From assembly GCF_016863295.1 (NCBI RefSeq), contig NZ_BOOP01000024.1, positions 1 to 59,297 of the forward strand: a stretch of 59,297 nt of DNA, in the 5' to 3' direction. Shown piece after piece: positions 42,845-51,667 of the stretch. The position numbers were made by a program, and so were the translations under genes. The stretch's first letter is position 1. Each line of letters starts with the position of its first letter. This DNA comes from Planotetraspora phitsanulokensis. Lineage in GTDB: Bacteria > Actinomycetota > Actinomycetes > Streptosporangiales > Streptosporangiaceae. The notes under the pieces are model-generated. The model was not told the DNA's origin and searched no databases. It saw only the letters and a program-made list of their open reading frames with translations.

Positions 42845-44266
42845 GTGTTCACCTCCCGCCGGCGTGGCCTGACCGGCCGTGTCCTGGCCGTGACGGGTAC
42901 GGTGCTGGCCATCGGGCTGGCCACCGTCCCGGCTCAGGCCGCGGACGTCCTGGCGCCCGACGAGATCGCGATGAGCAGCAACGTCACGCACGTCGCGAAC
43001 GTGCCCAAGCCGGCCGCCCTCGCCGCCACCATCAACACCGACATCGCCTTCCAGGGCGACTACGCCTACGTCGGCAACTACGGTGGCTTCAGCATCGTCG
43101 ACATCAAGCATCCGAAGAAGCCGGAAGTCGTCAGCTCGGTCGTGTGCCCGGGCTCCCAGATGGACATGTCCGTCTACGGCGACCTGCTCTTCGGCTCCGT
43201 CGACTCCTCCCGCAGCGACGACTCCTGCAACAGCGTCGCTCAGAGCGCCGCCAACAAGGCGTCCTGGGAGGGAATCCGCATCTTCGACGTCAGTGACAAG
43301 TCCAACCCGACGTACATCAAGTCGGTCGAGACCAACTGCGGTTCGCACACCCACACCCTCGTGCCGGACAAGCACGGCAAGGCGGTGTACATCTACATCT
43401 CCTCGTACAGCCCCTCCGCGGCATTCCCCGACTGCCAGCCGCCGCACGACCTGATCTCGATCGTCAAGGTCCCGCTCGACAACCCCACGGCCGCGTCTGT
43501 GGTCGCGACGCCGAACCTGTTCCCGGACGGCGGCAACCCCGGGGAGAGCCTGCCCTACCCCTACCGCACGTCGGCGACCACCGGCTGCCACGACATCACG
43601 GCCTACCCCGCGAAGGGTCTTGCGGCGGGGGCCTGCATGGGTGACGGCATCCTGATGGACATCAAGGACCCCGAGCACCCGAAGGTCCTCGACGTCGTCC
43701 GCGATGACGAGAACTTCGCGTTCTGGCACTCGGCGACCTTCAACAACGAAGGCACCAAGGTCATCTTCACCGACGAACTGGGTGGTGGATCGGCGGCCAC
43801 CTGCAACGAGGCCATCGGCCAGAACCGCGGAGCCGACGCGATCTACGACATCGACGACAACCAGTTCACGTTCAAGAGCTACTACAAGATCTCGCGTTAC
43901 CAGGACGACACGGAGAACTGCGTGGCCCACAACGGCTCGCTGATCCCCGTAAAGGGCCGCGACATCATGGTCCAGGCGTGGTACCAGGGTGGCGTCTCGA
44001 TCTGGGACTTCACCGACTCCGCCAACCCGCACGAGATCGGCTACTTCGAGCGTGGTCCGTGGGAGCAGCCGCTGAACGGCGGTTACTGGTCCGCGTACTA
44101 CTACAACGGCTACATCTACGGCAGCGACTTCAACGAGGGATTCGACGTCTTCAAGATCAACGATCCCCGCACCAACCAGGCGCGCAGCGTGAAGGTCGAC
44201 CAGCTCAACGTGCAGACGCAGGGCTCGTACGCCGAGCACGGCCATGGTGTGCCCGGAGGCCACTGA
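42845..44266 (+). CDS. Secreted LVIVD-repeat beta-propeller protein
   Basis: 473 residues; GAGGAGG is 7 nt before the GTG start. The signal peptide ends in PAQAAD (about residue 33). Repeated propeller blades carry the family pattern, for example YAYVGNYGGFSIVDIKHPKKP, GIRIFDVSDKSNPTYIKS and VSIWDFTDSANPHEIGYFER. Cysteine pairs (VVCPG/DDSCN, ETNCGSH/FPDCQPP) suggest disulfides. The catalytic role is unknown for the family; surface binding is likely. It shares a divergent promoter region with the DUF305 gene, in which GACATGT occurs twice (around 42744 and 42764), and ends at a strong terminator. Confidence 0.86.
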   Translation: MFTSRRRGLTGRVLAVTGTVLAIGLATVPAQAADVLAPDEIAMSSNVTHVANVPKPAALAATINTDIAFQGDYAYVGNYGGFSIVDIKHPKKPEVVSSVVCPGSQMDMSVYGDLLFGSVDSSRSDDSCNSVAQSAANKASWEGIRIFDVSDKSNPTYIKSVETNCGSHTHTLVPDKHGKAVYIYISSYSPSAAFPDCQPPHDLISIVKVPLDNPTAASVVATPNLFPDGGNPGESLPYPYRTSATTGCHDITAYPAKGLAAGACMGDGILMDIKDPEHPKVLDVVRDDENFAFWHSATFNNEGTKVIFTDELGGGSAATCNEAIGQNRGADAIYDIDDNQFTFKSYYKISRYQDDTENCVAHNGSLIPVKGRDIMVQAWYQGGVSIWDFTDSANPHEIGYFERGPWEQPLNGGYWSAYYYNGYIYGSDFNEGFDVFKINDPRTNQARSVKVDQLNVQTQGSYAEHGHGVPGGH

Positions 44267-44315
44267 CGGGTCACCTGGCGACGCCACGCGATGAGTGACA
44301 GGTAACGAGAAAGGA

Positions 44316-44363
44316 GCGGGCACTGGCCGGTGCCGCCTCTCGGCAGGACCGGCCAGTGCCCGC
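44316..44363. terminator. Bidirectional terminator, 16-bp perfect stem
   Basis: GCGGGCACTGGCCGGT (44316-44331) pairs perfectly with ACCGGCCAGTGCCCGC (44348-44363); an inner GCCG/CGGC pair closes the loop. It lies between the convergent LVIVD and DUF5682-like genes and can stop both transcripts. Confidence 0.85.
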
Positions 44364-44384
44364 CTCAACCTCCCCCGAGCGCCG

Positions 44385-47093
44385 TCAGACGACCGCCAGC
44401 ACGCCCGCGACGGCTTCGCCGGTCTCGGGATGCGCCGCCAGCAGCCCCGCCACCTCACCGCCTGCGCCGGCGATCGTGACCGGCTCACAGCCCAGCAGTC
44501 CCGCCACCGCCGCAACGGTCCCGGGATGTACGGCCAGCAGCTCGCCGACCGGTTGTGACGCGGGCGGCGTGATCACCTTCGCGGGCACCCGCTCCAGCCA
44601 GGGCGGCGTGAAGGAGTCAACGTCGGCCAGCCGGGCAGGGAAGGTCCGCCCCGCCTCCCGCACGAGCATCGGCACCAGCTCGGGCGCCTGGGCACGCAGG
44701 GTCGTGATCAGCTTCGGCAGCCAGGGAAGCAGCACGTCGTCGGGAAGTCGCCCGAACGCCCTGGACAGCACCTCGACCACGAACGGCGTCAGCGTGGGAG
44801 CGGACTCCAGCGCCTGGACGAACCCGCTGACGTACTGCGGCACCGACGGCACCACCAGGGGGTTGCCGAGCAGCTCGATCATCCGCTCGCGCAGCCCGGC
44901 CATGCTCAGCAGACCGAGCTGGAAGTGTGCCGTCCACAACAGCGCCACTTTGGCGGGGGCTTCGGGTCGCGACTGTTGTACGGCCAGCTCGAGCTGGGTC
45001 CGGTCGCAGCCCAGTGACAGCGCCAGGCTCTCCATCGTGAACAGGAACCCGAGCATCGCGCCCACCTGGCGCACCCCGGTCTCCTCCTCCGCGAAGGCGG
45101 TGGGCAGCAACGTGCAGTAGTGCGCGTACCCGGTGGTCACGAACGACTTGGCCCACGCGGGCAGCTCGGGTTCCACGGCCCGGTAGTGCGCGAGCAGCCG
45201 GCGGATGCGTCCCAGCACCTCCGGCGCGTCGTCCACGGTTCGCTCGCCCGCCAGCAGTTCGACGGCCCGGGCCCCGAGCTCGTCGGTGAAACGCCGATTG
45301 CGCAGGTAGAGGATCGAGTCCTCGACCGCGTCGAGCGCGGTGGCCGCGGTGGCCTTCTCGTCCCAGCACGTGCGCCGCAGCCGCTGTTCCAGCACCTGCT
45401 CGATGGTGACGCCCTCGTAGCCGAGTTCGATGATCGAGCGCTGGTTGCGCCCGATCGCCAGATCCCAGCTCTCCTGGTGGGAACGCTCGCCCAGCCTCCG
45501 CGAGCCCATGATGGGCCGCACGGCGTCGTCCGGCAGCAGCCGGCGCAGGATCCACAGCAGATGGGAGCAGGGTTCCAGTTCGGGATGGGCGTCGAGGTCG
45601 ATCAGCGCCCGCTGGATCGTCCGCTTCTCCAGGTCGAGGCCGAGCGGCTGGAGCCGGTCGAGCACGTCGCGGGCCAGCGGCGGCAGCGAGTCGTAGCCGA
45701 CCTGGCCGATCTTGTCGCCGCCGAGCAGGATCTCGCACAGCCGCCGCACGTCGCGGCGGCCGGGCACGACGTCCTTCTCGATGCAGGTGACCGCCGCGTC
45801 CTGGAAGTCGTACGGCGTGGGCCGCTTCCTGCCGCGCATGCCCGCCAGCAGGATCGAGGTCTCGTAGACCGCGATGGCGTCAGCCGTACTGGCGAGATAA
45901 CCGTTGCGGCGGGCCAGTCTGACGATCTCCACGCACCAGCCGAGCAACTCCGCCTCGTCGAAGCCGTCCAGGACGGGCGGCCGGGTGAGGAAGCCGGACA
46001 GCCGGTCCTCCGTCTCCGGCTCCGTATCTGTCTCCGCGGGCGTGCCCGGCGGCGAGGCCGCACGCTTGCTCCTGCCGCCCAGCGTGTACGGCGTGAGCCG
46101 GCCGCGCCTGAGGGATTTGCTCCAGGTGGCCGCGGCGATCGACACCGAGCCGGGAGCCAGCCCGAACTGCTCCTCGATCGCCGAATGGCTGGAGGGGATG
46201 AGCCCGTAGAGCCAGGCGGTGGAGGTACGCGGGCTGATGTCGAGGTGCTCGTCCATCACCGGACTCGCGGCGTGGAAGGCACCGCACACGTACAGGCACT
46301 CGGCCGGGTCGGTGCCCGTCGCCGCCAGGTGCTCGCGCATCCTGGTCCACATGTAGCGCTCGCGATCCTCGTCCACCTGGTGGCCCTCAGGACCGAGCCG
46401 GCGGAAGAGACTGCCGATGAGCACCATGACCTGGCGGTAGGTGTCATAGTCCGCGCCGGACAGCGGCTGCTCGACGTACTGGTCCCACCACTCCGACCAG
46501 TGCCGCACCTTGCCGTGGTGGAGCAGGTGCTCCTCCAGCGCTGCGAATCCGGGCCGCAGATCGCCGATCTCGATGCCGACGTCCGCCGCGCCGGCGCGCG
46601 GCTCCCACTGGAAGACGTGGTCGACCGACCGGTCCACCAGGACGATCTCCACGCCTGGAGTGTCGAGGGCGTAGGCGATGGCCTGGTATTCCGCCGAGGA
46701 CTCGGTGATCGGCGCGATCACGCTCAGCGGCGCCCACTCGGGCGGGAAGCCGTCGATGTCGGAGGCGAACGCCTGCAACGCGACCGGCAGCCTGCAGTTG
46801 CGCAGCTCCTCCAGCACCGGCCGCAGGTCCTCGCAGAGCTCCAGGTAGACGACCTTCGGTTGTTTCTCCCTCAGCCGCCTGACCATCGCCAGCGCGGAGG
46901 CGGGCGAGTGGTGGCAGACGGGGAAGATCTCCACGTCCGTGCGCAGCGCCTGCTCCACGTCGTCGACCAGGCCGTCGCCGAAGGCCGCGGCGGCGCTCGC
47001 GAGCTGCTCGCGCAGGGGAGCGAAGGGGCTCATGACGGCGTCGCTCATGACGGCGTCGCTCATGACGGCGTCGCTCATGACGGCGTCGCTCAT
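44385..47093 (-). CDS. DUF5682-like protein, last gene of the MoxR-VWA-SWIM cassette
   Basis: 902 residues. The N-terminus starts with four in-frame copies of Met-Ser-Asp-Ala-Val. The next 230 residues have the pattern FPVCHHSPASALAMVRRLRE ... VVYLELCEDLRP, recalling the ChaN/TraB/EreA-type fold in family terms; this link is tentative. The remaining 600 residues are mostly helical and repeat-like. Its ATG overlaps the MoxR stop by 4 bp. Large proteins of this kind accompany MoxR and VWA genes in many actinobacteria; the biochemical role is not known. Confidence 0.75.
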   Translation of the reverse strand: MSDAVMSDAVMSDAVMSDAVMSPFAPLREQLASAAAAFGDGLVDDVEQALRTDVEIFPVCHHSPASALAMVRRLREKQPKVVYLELCEDLRPVLEELRNCRLPVALQAFASDIDGFPPEWAPLSVIAPITESSAEYQAIAYALDTPGVEIVLVDRSVDHVFQWEPRAGAADVGIEIGDLRPGFAALEEHLLHHGKVRHWSEWWDQYVEQPLSGADYDTYRQVMVLIGSLFRRLGPEGHQVDEDRERYMWTRMREHLAATGTDPAECLYVCGAFHAASPVMDEHLDISPRTSTAWLYGLIPSSHSAIEEQFGLAPGSVSIAAATWSKSLRRGRLTPYTLGGRSKRAASPPGTPAETDTEPETEDRLSGFLTRPPVLDGFDEAELLGWCVEIVRLARRNGYLASTADAIAVYETSILLAGMRGRKRPTPYDFQDAAVTCIEKDVVPGRRDVRRLCEILLGGDKIGQVGYDSLPPLARDVLDRLQPLGLDLEKRTIQRALIDLDAHPELEPCSHLLWILRRLLPDDAVRPIMGSRRLGERSHQESWDLAIGRNQRSIIELGYEGVTIEQVLEQRLRRTCWDEKATAATALDAVEDSILYLRNRRFTDELGARAVELLAGERTVDDAPEVLGRIRRLLAHYRAVEPELPAWAKSFVTTGYAHYCTLLPTAFAEEETGVRQVGAMLGFLFTMESLALSLGCDRTQLELAVQQSRPEAPAKVALLWTAHFQLGLLSMAGLRERMIELLGNPLVVPSVPQYVSGFVQALESAPTLTPFVVEVLSRAFGRLPDDVLLPWLPKLITTLRAQAPELVPMLVREAGRTFPARLADVDSFTPPWLERVPAKVITPPASQPVGELLAVHPGTVAAVAGLLGCEPVTIAGAGGEVAGLLAAHPETGEAVAGVLAVV

Positions 47094-47096
47094 GAC
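47029..47096 (-). repeat. 15-bp tandem repeat at the start of the DUF5682-like gene, each unit carrying an ATG
   Basis: Four perfect units of CTCATGACGGCGTCG (plus strand) and a partial fifth encode Met-Ser-Asp-Ala-Val repeats. Each unit offers its own in-frame start codon, and the outermost ATG overlaps the stop of the MoxR gene. Confidence 0.9.
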
Positions 47097-48196
47097 AGGG
47101 TGGCGATCGCGTCACGGCCGCCGTCGAGGAATTCCCTCCACGATCCGCTGTCGTCCTGCCTGCTGCGCGGCTCGACGACGCCGTGCAGGTACTTGTTGAG
47201 GATGGCCAGGTCCTCCGGGCTGCGCCGGGCCAGGGAGCCGACCATCGAGCCGGCCAGAGTGGCGGCCTTCAGCGTGCTGTCGCCGAAGAACCTGCTGTGC
47301 AGGATGGCGTCCTCGAGGACCCCGATCTGCTCGGCCGTGGACAGCGCCGACTCGAGCTTGTCGTCGTCGCTGGTTGCTGAGGCGGCGGCCGCTCGCAGGT
47401 CGGCGAAGCTCTGCAGCAGGATGTCCAGCAGGGTGGGGGGCAACTCCAGGTCGATCTGGTGCCTGCGCAACAGCTCGGCCGTACGGAAGCGGACGATCTC
47501 GGCCTCGCTCTTCTTGTTCGTCACCACGGGGATGCGGACGAAGTTGAAGCGCCGCTTCAGGGCCGAGGACAGGTCGTTGACGCCGCGGTCGCGGCTGTTG
47601 GCGGTGGCGATGACAGAGAAGCCGGGCTGGGCGAAGACGATGTTGTCGTCGTCGAGTTCGGGGATGGAGACGTACTTCTCGGAAAGGATCGAGATCAACG
47701 CGTCCTGGACGTCGCTCGTCGATCTGGTCAGCTCCTCGAAGCGGCCGATCACGCCCTGCTCCATGGCGGTCATGATGGGCGAGGGGATCATCGACTCCCT
47801 GGACTGGCCCTTGGCGATGACCATGGAGACGTTCCAGGAGTACTTGATGTGGTCTTCCGTGGTGCCCGCCGTGCCCTGCACGACCAGGGTGGAGTTGCGC
47901 GAGACGGCGGCCGCCAGCAGTTCGGCCAGCCAGCTCTTGCCGGTGCCGGGGTCGCCGATGAGCAGCAGGCCGCGGTCGGAGGCGAGGGTGACGATGCTGC
48001 GTTCGACGAAGCCGCGGTCGCCGAACCACTTCTGCGGGATCTCACGGTCGAGGCCGTCGGAGCGTTCGGAGCCGAGCACGAAGATCCGCACCATGCGCGG
48101 GCTGAGCCGCCAGGAGAACGGCTTGAAGCCGGTGTCGATCGACTCGAGGTAGTCGAGTTCGTCGGCGTACTTGATCTCTGCGGGGGCGCGCAGCAA
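47090..48196 (-). CDS. MoxR-type AAA+ ATPase
   Basis: 368 residues from a TTG at 48196 with AGGAG 6 nt upstream (that site overlaps the VWA stop codon). Walker A is LIGDPGTGKSWLAE near residue 79. Walker B/ISE1-like region is GVIGRFEELTRST, sensor 1 is VIATANSRDRG, and the arginine-finger/sensor 2 region is SSALKRRFNFVRIP. MoxR ATPases act as chaperones that remodel VWA-domain partners; the partner is the gene immediately upstream. It is coupled by ATGA overlap to the DUF5682-like gene. Confidence 0.9.
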   Translation of the reverse strand: MLRAPAEIKYADELDYLESIDTGFKPFSWRLSPRMVRIFVLGSERSDGLDREIPQKWFGDRGFVERSIVTLASDRGLLLIGDPGTGKSWLAELLAAAVSRNSTLVVQGTAGTTEDHIKYSWNVSMVIAKGQSRESMIPSPIMTAMEQGVIGRFEELTRSTSDVQDALISILSEKYVSIPELDDDNIVFAQPGFSVIATANSRDRGVNDLSSALKRRFNFVRIPVVTNKKSEAEIVRFRTAELLRRHQIDLELPPTLLDILLQSFADLRAAAASATSDDDKLESALSTAEQIGVLEDAILHSRFFGDSTLKAATLAGSMVGSLARRSPEDLAILNKYLHGVVEPRSRQDDSGSWREFLDGGRDAIATLS

Positions 48197-48205
48197 GGAG
48201 GTCTC

Positions 48206-49441
48206 CTAGGTGTTCAGAAAGGTCTTGAGCTCGAGCACGAGCTTGCGGATGTGTCCGGAGATGACCGGAGTGCCGAGGGCTTTGAACTTCTTCCGGAACC
48301 AGGGGTTCACGCTCTGATGGCCCGAGCTGTTCACCGAGCCGACCGGGATGAACTTGACTCCGGAGCGGTGAACGGACTCGATGCCGTCGAACAGGGGCTG
48401 CGACCGGTCGAACTCATAGAAATCGGAGATCCACACCATCACGGTGTTGCGTGGATCGGTGATCTTCGGCCGCGCCATGGCCATGGCCACAGGACCGTCG
48501 TTGCCGCCACCGAGCTTCGTCCTCAGCAGCACTTCGAACGGGTCGTTCACCCACGGCGTCAGGTCGATGGCGCGCGTGTCGTACGCGATGAGGTGCACGT
48601 GCACCTTGGGCAGCCCGGCGAAGATCGAGGCGAGGATCGTGCAGTTGACCATCGAGTCCACCATCGACCCCGACTGGTCGACCACCACGATCATCTTCGC
48701 CGGCGTGGTGCGCTTGGCGGTCTGCTTGTAGAAGAGCCTGTCGACGTAGAGCCGCTCGTCCTCGGGGCTCCAGTTGGTGAGGTTCTTCCAGATCGTGCGC
48801 TCGAGGTCGAGGTTGCGGAAGACCCGCTTCGGCGGCACCGATCGGTCGATCACGCCCGTGCTGGTCTTCTCCACCTGTGTGCGCAGCACCTCGGCGACCT
48901 CGTCGACGAACCTGCGGATCAGCGCCTTGGCGTTGGCCAGGGCCACTCCCGACAGGTTGGACTTGTCGCGCAGCAGCTGCTCGATGAGCGACATGCTCGG
49001 TGTGAGCTGCCTGGCCAGCGCCGGGTCGGCGAGAACCTCGCGCAGGTGCATGCGCCTGACCAGGTCGGCCTCGACGGCGGCCAGATCGCCCGCGGACTCC
49101 TCGCCGAGCGCCTGTCGCAGCCAGCCCGCATCCTGCTTCCATCCGGCCAGCTGCGTGGCGGTGACCGTGCCCCCGCCCGTCGCGAAGACGTTGAGCAGCA
49201 GCTTCGACACCAGGGCCGCGTTGTGCACCTCGTCGCCGTCCAGGTCGCGCAACCGCTCGCCCAGCTCGGGGAAGCGCTGCACCAGGTTGTCCACCGAGAC
49301 GCCCGGGTCGACCAGGGCGGCCGGCAGCCCGAGGTCCTCGACGATGGCCAGGCTCGCGGTTTCCAGCGACGGCTGCTCCTCGGGGTCGAACACACGCGCC
49401 AGCAGGCGCCAGTAGAGGATCTGACGTCTGGTCTCGGTCAT
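48206..49441 (-). CDS. VWA-domain protein with intact MIDAS motif, partner of the MoxR ATPase
   Basis: 411 residues. The N-terminal half (1-210) is helical. The von Willebrand A domain (about 225-400) has MIDAS residues in VVVDQSGSM and further Thr/Asp positions (GGGNDG, ISDFYEF) for Mg2+ binding. Like its usual relatives it lacks a signal peptide, so it acts in the cytoplasm. The ATGA start overlaps the preceding gene and only 9 bp separate it from the MoxR gene. Confidence 0.9.
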   Translation of the reverse strand: MTETRRQILYWRLLARVFDPEEQPSLETASLAIVEDLGLPAALVDPGVSVDNLVQRFPELGERLRDLDGDEVHNAALVSKLLLNVFATGGGTVTATQLAGWKQDAGWLRQALGEESAGDLAAVEADLVRRMHLREVLADPALARQLTPSMSLIEQLLRDKSNLSGVALANAKALIRRFVDEVAEVLRTQVEKTSTGVIDRSVPPKRVFRNLDLERTIWKNLTNWSPEDERLYVDRLFYKQTAKRTTPAKMIVVVDQSGSMVDSMVNCTILASIFAGLPKVHVHLIAYDTRAIDLTPWVNDPFEVLLRTKLGGGNDGPVAMAMARPKITDPRNTVMVWISDFYEFDRSQPLFDGIESVHRSGVKFIPVGSVNSSGHQSVNPWFRKKFKALGTPVISGHIRKLVLELKTFLNT

Positions 49442-50802
49442 CTTCTCAGCAGCCGCCCTGCTCGCTCCTTCAGCACGGCGACGGGATCGCCGGCCTTGGC
49501 GCCGCTTCCGCGCGCCTTCTGGTCGGTGGGCCCCAGAGCCCAGTCGCCGTTGTGCACGGCAAGCCGCTCCTTCTTCACCGTCGCCTGTACGGCCAGCGGT
49601 TGCAGCCGCCACTGTCCGCCGTCCCAGCGCATCAGCCCGATGCACGCGGTCGACGCCTTGAGCAGCTGAGGCGTCAGCGGCCCCGACTGCGGCAGCCGGT
49701 CGAGGTCGAAGGCCAGACCGGAGCCGTCGAGCTGGAGGGTCTTGCCGTCGCTCTTGTAGCCCTCGACGAACACCGGCTCGGCGATGCGGACCGGGTGGCG
49801 TTCGAGCGGCGGCACCGCAGGCGAGACCGCCCCGGTCAGCTGGACCCTGGCGGTGGCGAACGGGTCGGTGTACGCGCCCGCGCTCGCCCTGCCCTCGTGC
49901 CACAGCAGGTCGCCGCTGGGCAGCAGCGGCATGTCGGTGACCTCCAGGCTGAGACGCCGGGCCAGCGCGTCCAGCAGCACGGGGTAGGAGCTCAGCAGTT
50001 GCCAGACGAACGGGCCGGCGATCGTGTCGACCTTGGCGGCGGCGACACTCGTGCGGACCAGGCGGCCGTGGGGCTCCAGGATCGCGTGGATCTGGATCTG
50101 CACCGCCGTACCGTGCTCGTGGACGTCGACGCCGAGCGGCAGGAGGCGCCCGGAGACCAGCTCGGTCGCTTCGAGGCCGCCCGTCCGGGTGAGAAGCAAC
50201 CCGCGCGCCCACAGATCGGCCCAGCGACGGGCGGGCAGCCGCTCCATGGCGCCGACCGGTGAGGAGGCCCTCAGCTCGGCGGCGAGCCCGTCGAGCAACA
50301 TCGCCGGGCGCCGCAGCCGCGGCTCCGCGAGCAGGTTCTGGATCGCCTGGTCAGCGGAGGAGGCGAGGCCGTGGTCGACGCCGCGCCATCCGGTGATGGC
50401 CAGCTCGGCGAGCCAGGAGCGGCACGCGCCGGCGAGGGGGTCGCCGCTCTGGGGTTGCGTGCCCTCCCAGTCCGCCCTGGAGCGGCCGAGTGCGTCGTCG
50501 AGCCGGGCGAGGAGCGCGTCGTGCACCGCGCCGAACAGCGCGGTGCGTGCTCCGGCCAGAGTCGTCAGGTGCTCATCCGTGATCGAGCCGACCGTGACCT
50601 TCCCGGCGGCCTCCGCGGCCGATGGCCCGAGAGGGGTGCCCCCCAGGGCCCCGGCCAGCGCGACGAGGGCCGCGGCCCGCTCCTCACCCAGGCGGGCGAA
50701 TCCGCTCACCAGCGCGTCGTCGAAACCGGCGATCAGGTCGAGCGCCTCGTCGACGCCGGGCAGGGCGCCGTCGTGCAGTGCGGCCAGTTGTGCTCCGAGC
50801 AT
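49438..50802 (-). CDS. DUF5691-like protein of the MoxR-VWA-SWIM cassette
   Basis: 454 residues from the ATG at 50802, whose A also ends the SWIM stop (TGATG). The protein is Ala/Leu-rich and mainly helical in the first 250 residues (FARLGEERAAALVALAGALG); the rest is mixed alpha/beta (LPLGVDVHEHGTAVQIQIHA, FVWQLLSSYPVLLDALARRL). No catalytic motif is evident. The DUF5691 name rests on gene order: in actinobacteria a protein of this length normally sits between the SWIM gene and the ATPase/VWA genes. It may be an adaptor of the complex. Confidence 0.6.
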   Translation of the reverse strand: MLGAQLAALHDGALPGVDEALDLIAGFDDALVSGFARLGEERAAALVALAGALGGTPLGPSAAEAAGKVTVGSITDEHLTTLAGARTALFGAVHDALLARLDDALGRSRADWEGTQPQSGDPLAGACRSWLAELAITGWRGVDHGLASSADQAIQNLLAEPRLRRPAMLLDGLAAELRASSPVGAMERLPARRWADLWARGLLLTRTGGLEATELVSGRLLPLGVDVHEHGTAVQIQIHAILEPHGRLVRTSVAAAKVDTIAGPFVWQLLSSYPVLLDALARRLSLEVTDMPLLPSGDLLWHEGRASAGAYTDPFATARVQLTGAVSPAVPPLERHPVRIAEPVFVEGYKSDGKTLQLDGSGLAFDLDRLPQSGPLTPQLLKASTACIGLMRWDGGQWRLQPLAVQATVKKERLAVHNGDWALGPTDQKARGSGAKAGDPVAVLKERAGRLLRR

Positions 50803-51293
50803 CAGCTCACCGCCCCAAGTGAGGGGAACCAGTGCAGTTCGGCGACCGGCTCGGAGGTGTCGGGCAGCTCCAGGTAGGCCAGGTGCCGGAGGAAGCGGCT
50901 GAAGACCACGGCGGCGGGGATGGACTCGTGCCCACCACTCAAGATGCGCACCAGGGTCGCCGCGCTGTCGCCCTCGGCGCGCAGGTATCGCGCCACGCGC
51001 TCCAGGCCGTACTGCAGGACGGCCTCCTCGACCAGAGACTGCAGGTGCTTGCACGGTGTTCCGCGCAGCCCGCCGCAGGGCCGGTTGTTGTTGGTGCTGC
51101 AGTTGTAACCGTGCGTCCCGGCGGTGATCGAGGAGACGTACACCCGCTCGATGTCGGAACCGCTCGACACGACGCCCTGCAGCCGGCCCTCCGCCATCTC
51201 GACGAAGGGCACTTTCGCCAGCTTGCGCGGCTGGACGGGAGAGAGCACCCGTGCCCCGCTGAGCTGCTCCCACGCGGGTCTTTCCGCGTTCAA
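50802..51293 (-). CDS. SWIM-like zinc-finger protein, first gene of the MoxR-VWA cassette
   Basis: 163 residues, probably from a TTG at 51293 (GAGG about 8 nt upstream). The finger is C-x7-C-x7-C-x-H (YNCSTNNNRPC ... TPCKHLQSL). The terminal CxH is canonical but the first pair is wider than the usual CxC of SWIM domains. The region before it (VVSSGSDIERVYVSSITAG) matches the strand pattern that precedes SWIM fingers. SWIM domains bind DNA or protein. It heads a five-gene transcript with overlaps or gaps under 10 bp throughout. Confidence 0.78.
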   Translation of the reverse strand: MNAERPAWEQLSGARVLSPVQPRKLAKVPFVEMAEGRLQGVVSSGSDIERVYVSSITAGTHGYNCSTNNNRPCGGLRGTPCKHLQSLVEEAVLQYGLERVARYLRAEGDSAATLVRILSGGHESIPAAVVFSRFLRHLAYLELPDTSEPVAELHWFPSLGAVS

Positions 51294-51667
51294 AAGGACG
51301 GCCTCACCTTCGGTAGCGGTCGATCGGTGAACGGGAACCTACTCGAGCCGTCCGACAAATTCCGATCAACGAAGGCTTCGGCCGATCACGCGCCGCACCG
51401 GACGCGCCGCCGTTCCACCGCGCACTCGGCTTCGCAGGTCGCGACCCCGCGTGGACGGCCCCATCGGCGTAACCGTCGACGGTGGCAGGAAAGGCTCACG
51501 GCTCGCCATGACAGGACTGAAGACTCATGTAAAGAGCGATTGTTGGTGAATATCGAGCTCGATCTCGATGGAGATCTGTTCGGGGTTTCGAGGAAGTTTC
51601 GCCTCATTGTTTTGCGGTGGAAGACCCCCTGCAGCGAGTGGCATCCCCCGGACAAAGGAAGAGCCCC
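51294..51667. other. Divergent promoter region between the SWIM cassette and phospholipase A2
   Basis: No convincing gene is present in this 374-bp gap. It contains a perfect 12-bp palindrome ATCGAGCTCGAT (51553-51564) that runs into GATCTC-GATG-GAGATC (51562-51577), about 90-115 bp before the phospholipase start. These may be regulator sites. AAGGAAG just upstream of 51668 is the phospholipase ribosome site. Confidence 0.45.

Noticed and set aside
51386-51655. 89-codon minus-strand frame between the SWIM and phospholipase genes
   Set aside because: Arg/Cys/Ser-rich without recognisable pattern, no ribosome site, and it covers a divergent promoter region.
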